A DNA stretch of 8,500 nucleotides from an uncultured Muribaculum sp. (GTDB lineage: Bacteria > Bacteroidota > Bacteroidia > Bacteroidales > Muribaculaceae), in the NCBI GenBank assembly GCA_947573015.1, contig CANPDS010000100.1, positions 1-8,500 of the forward strand, given 5' to 3'. Below are positions 6,596-8,500 of the stretch, piece by piece (position 1 is the first letter of the stretch; every line of letters starts with the position of its first letter). Below the pieces are notes generated by a model that was not told where the DNA came from, did not search any database, and saw only the letters and a list, made by a program, of their open reading frames with translations. The position numbers and the translations under genes were made by a program.

Positions 6596-7939
6596 ATGTA
6601 TAACAACTATAAAAACATTGCCAAAGCAATACACATACCATATTTCTCTGATGACGATATACATGAAGCTATCAGATTATTCCGCAGAAATAATGGCTCA
6701 TTATATCATACCTATCTACTGAGAATAAAAGCAATATTACATCGGAAGATAAAGAGAATAGACCAAAGAAAAATCAATTTATTATCCGACAATAAATATG
6801 CAGAACGTCTTCTTGCCATATCGGCCAAGAACAACGAAGTGTTGCTCGTATCTCACGAAATGACTCTTACGGGGGCACCAAGAGCTCTTCTAACGCTTGG
6901 ACACACCCTAAAAATGCTCGGATACAAACCGACAATCCTTGCACTACAAGATGGCCCTTTGACCATTGAAGCCGAAAATACAGGCATACCGGTATGTATC
7001 ACCAACTCTGATATATTGTATCCTCTCATTTCAAACATTCACACCGAAAAAGAAAAAAATATCATACAACGAGTCATTGATCACTTCCCATGTATAATAT
7101 ATAATACAATAATATCCGTAGACATTCTACACAATTTCATAAACAATAACAAATCATACATATGGATACACGAAGCTGCATTGTGCTACAAGTATCTCCG
7201 AATCAGTCATGATGAAATTGTCAAAGCCTTGAAAAAAATCACCAACATCTGGATTGTCGGTGAACTGGCACGAAAAACATTTAATACATTTACGTCAAAT
7301 GCATTCCATACTGACAATTTACTGTATGGAATACCATCTTTAAGCCCCGATTCTAATTCGAAAAAAAACGATACAACCCCTACTCTATCTCAAAATAAGA
7401 TAAATATTCTGTTTTCTGGAATGATGGGACAGCGTAAGGGCACGTATCTACTTCTCGATGCGGTAAAACAGCTATCTGAAGATGAAAAATCTAAAATACA
7501 AATACATATAATCGGAGGTTCTTTAGAACATAAAATTACACGCTTGCTCAATGCCGCTGATTCAAATGTCATAAAATGGTGGGGCATGCAGTCACATGAC
7601 TTTGTCATTGCTATGATGGGAAAAATGCAGGCTCTGATATGTCCGTCACTCGACGACCCCATGCCCATAGTATGCACGGAAGCTTTTCAGCTGGGCATTC
7701 CCGTAGCAACTTCCGATGCCACAGGCACTGCCGCACTTATAACTCAGGATGTGGATGGTATGGTATTCAAGGCCGACGACGTAAACGCTTTAGCCGAAAC
7801 CTTACGCAAACTCATCAATTTATCTCCGGAAAAACTCAAGGCAATCGGCCATGCAGGAATGAATATCTATAAAGAAAACTTCACTATGGAGATATTCTCC
7901 CGGAACCTGAGCAGATATTTCCCCGCCATACCTAAATAG
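6596..7939 (+). CDS. GT4-family (GT-B fold) glycosyltransferase
   Basis: The 447-residue product has a helical N-terminal stretch (about 1-78). The donor/acceptor Rossmann half starts at NNEVLLVSHEMTLTGAPRALL (79-99), where TGAP is the glycine loop typical of GT4 acceptor domains, and YIWIHEAA (188-195) follows. The C-terminal half begins at INILFSGMMGQRKGTYLLLDAV (269-290), where Arg280-Lys281 sits at the phosphate-binding position, and continues with ALICPSLDDPMPIVCTEAF (346-364). The usual E-x7-E pair appears as Asp354 and Glu362. Enzymes of this family are retaining and use nucleotide-sugar donors to build lipopolysaccharide, capsule or glycoprotein glycans. The gene diverges from the StrF-like gene. 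The first ~1,040 bp are AT-rich (32-40% GC in sampled 60-base lines), while the remainder from about 7640 is near 50% GC. The frame is intact. Donor and acceptor cannot be told. Confidence 0.9.
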   Translation: MYNNYKNIAKAIHIPYFSDDDIHEAIRLFRRNNGSLYHTYLLRIKAILHRKIKRIDQRKINLLSDNKYAERLLAISAKNNEVLLVSHEMTLTGAPRALLTLGHTLKMLGYKPTILALQDGPLTIEAENTGIPVCITNSDILYPLISNIHTEKEKNIIQRVIDHFPCIIYNTIISVDILHNFINNNKSYIWIHEAALCYKYLRISHDEIVKALKKITNIWIVGELARKTFNTFTSNAFHTDNLLYGIPSLSPDSNSKKNDTTPTLSQNKINILFSGMMGQRKGTYLLLDAVKQLSEDEKSKIQIHIIGGSLEHKITRLLNAADSNVIKWWGMQSHDFVIAMMGKMQALICPSLDDPMPIVCTEAFQLGIPVATSDATGTAALITQDVDGMVFKADDVNALAETLRKLINLSPEKLKAIGHAGMNIYKENFTMEIFSRNLSRYFPAIPK

Positions 7940-8076
7940 CCCAACCACCCTTCACGATTAATCCAGCATTCGTACAAGCGGCCTGTGAGAGCCTCATACA
8001 GTGTCTCCCCAGAACTTTACCTAAAACATTTGTTTATTTTTTGGAGAGAGAAAGGATAACGGGGATGAATTTTAAG

Positions 8077-8084
8077 TAACTTTG
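8077..8084 (+). promoter_or_regulatory. Candidate -7 box of nadB within the GT4-nadB gap
   Basis: TAACTTTG followed by C matches TAnnTTTG and would start transcription near 8091, about 30 nt before the ATG at 8122. No TTG lies at the expected -33 distance. The rest of the 182-bp gap (7940-8121) holds a T-rich run at 8030-8042 and no convincing hairpin or small gene. Confidence 0.45.
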
Positions 8085-8121
8085 CCACAGGGAATGAAAT
8101 CTACTCCCTCCATCATGCCTT

Positions 8122-8500
8122 ATGACCTACGAATATGATTATCTGGTAATCGGTTCCGGCATCGCCGGAATGAGTTTCGCGCTCAAAGTGGCCGCGACCG
8201 GCCGCGTAGCGCTCATCTGCAAGACCAAACTTGAAGAAGCCAACACCTACTTTGCACAAGGCGGTGTGGCATCCGTGACCAATCTTGAAGTCGACGACTT
8301 CGAGAAGCATATCAACGACACCATGATCGCCGGCGACTGGCTCTCCGACCCCGAAGCGGTAAAAAAAGTCGTGACAAATGCACCAGCACAGATACGCGAA
8401 CTTATCAACTGGGGCGTTGACTTCGACAAGAAGGAGGATGGCACATTCGACCTCCACCGCGAGGGCGGACACTCCGAATTCCGCATACTGCACCATGCCG
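8122..8500 (+). CDS. nadB: L-aspartate oxidase, N-terminal part (3' end outside window)
   Basis: The 126 visible residues begin with YDYLVIGSGIAGMSFALKVA, a dinucleotide-binding fold with GSGIAG (11-16) for FAD. They continue with TYFAQGGVASV (42-52), HINDTMIAGDWLSDPEAV (63-80), LINWGVDFD (94-102) and HREGGHSEFRILHHA (112-126). The AQGG(V/I)A and REGGHSxxRILH blocks are typical of L-aspartate oxidase and separate it from the related fumarate reductase and succinate dehydrogenase flavoproteins. NadB oxidises L-aspartate to iminoaspartate, which NadA condenses with dihydroxyacetone phosphate to quinolinate, the first steps of de novo NAD synthesis in the cytoplasm. I chose the ATG at 8122 because it places the fold at the normal distance from the N-terminus; the ATG at 8115 is out of frame. 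The gene is GC-rich compared with the glycosyltransferases and looks like stable chromosomal background. Nothing links it functionally to its neighbours. Confidence 0.96.
   Translation, partial: MTYEYDYLVIGSGIAGMSFALKVAATGRVALICKTKLEEANTYFAQGGVASVTNLEVDDFEKHINDTMIAGDWLSDPEAVKKVVTNAPAQIRELINWGVDFDKKEDGTFDLHREGGHSEFRILHHA

Larger units (their letters stand above)
5402..7640. other. AT-rich compositional segment within the glycosyltransferase cluster
   Basis: Hand counts of 60-base lines give about 33-37% GC at 5641 and 6241, 22% at 6541 (intergenic), 32% at 7021 and 35% at 7441. Neighbouring lines give 45% at 4621, 53% at 4981, 55% at 7681, 48% at 7741 and 65% at 8161 in nadB. The left limit falls near the end of the GT2 gene; the right limit falls inside the GT4 gene. 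No insertion sequence, integrase or long flanking repeat is visible, so exchange by homologous recombination in a variable surface-glycan locus is the simplest reading. Confidence 0.5.

Noticed and set aside
7600..7680. Loss of the GT4 catalytic pair because Asp354 replaces the first Glu of E-x7-E
   Set aside because: Asp at that position is a conservative change, and the rest of the donor site (Arg280, Lys281, Glu362) is intact, so the enzyme is not called defective.
5402..7940. Mobile element or integron carrying the AT-rich block
   Set aside because: No transposase, integrase, terminal inverted repeats or attachment-site repeats were found at the compositional borders. Homologous exchange explains the pattern more simply.
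7975..8005. Possible terminator hairpin after the GT4 gene (GGCCTGTGAGAGCC region)
   Set aside because: Only 3-4 bp can pair and no T run follows directly.
8089..8109. AGGGA/TCCCT hairpin in the nadB leader
   Set aside because: Only 5 bp with an 11-nt loop, which is easily chance. No riboswitch-like conserved core could be recognised around it.

Overview
The window looks like a chromosomal piece of a Bacteroidota (Bacteroidales) gut-type bacterium. Three things point there. Promoters fit the Bacteroidota primary sigma factor: TAnnTTTG -7 boxes upstream of every gene or operon, one with a TTG 20 bp upstream. The start codons lack Shine-Dalgarno sequences. The left-hand gene is a secreted GH43 glycosidase carrying CBM6-like modules, typical of glycan foragers in this phylum. 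A Muribaculaceae-like host is my guess from overall protein flavour and composition; it is inference only.

Layout. Positions 1-2458 (minus) hold the N-terminal 819 codons of an exported multi-module GH43 enzyme whose 3' end lies off the left edge. Its 303-bp upstream region holds a -7 box, a strong RNA-strand hairpin followed by a short U run, and a 19-bp tandem repeat. Positions 2762-3357 (plus) are a compact type II toxin-antitoxin pair (ribbon-helix-helix antitoxin, RelE/ParE-type toxin) overlapping by 4 bp, with an operator-like inverted repeat around the -7 box. Positions 3459-7939 are four glycosyltransferases: GT8 and GT2 (plus, 4-bp overlap, one operon), a StrF-like GT2-fold enzyme (minus, convergent, 3-bp gap), and a GT4 enzyme (plus, divergent from the StrF-like gene). 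From 8122 (plus) the 5' part of nadB (L-aspartate oxidase) runs off the right edge.

How the genes may work together. The four glycosyltransferases probably add sugars to a surface polysaccharide, lipooligosaccharide or glycoprotein. No flippase, polymerase, ligase or sugar-nucleotide synthesis gene is present here to say which. Base composition drops from about 45-55% GC in GT8/GT2 to about 32-37% from the StrF-like gene through most of GT4. It then rises abruptly to about 50% in the last ~300 bp of GT4, suggesting a replaced or acquired segment with a junction inside the GT4 gene. The GH43 gene and nadB seem to be flanking chromosomal genes unrelated in function.

I found no clearly new multi-gene system. 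The most unusual signal is the structured leader of the GH43 gene (2479-2562). Its pairing is perfect only when read as RNA from the GH43 coding strand, which suggests attenuation or another RNA-level control. No tRNA, rRNA, CRISPR array, insertion sequence or integrase was seen.
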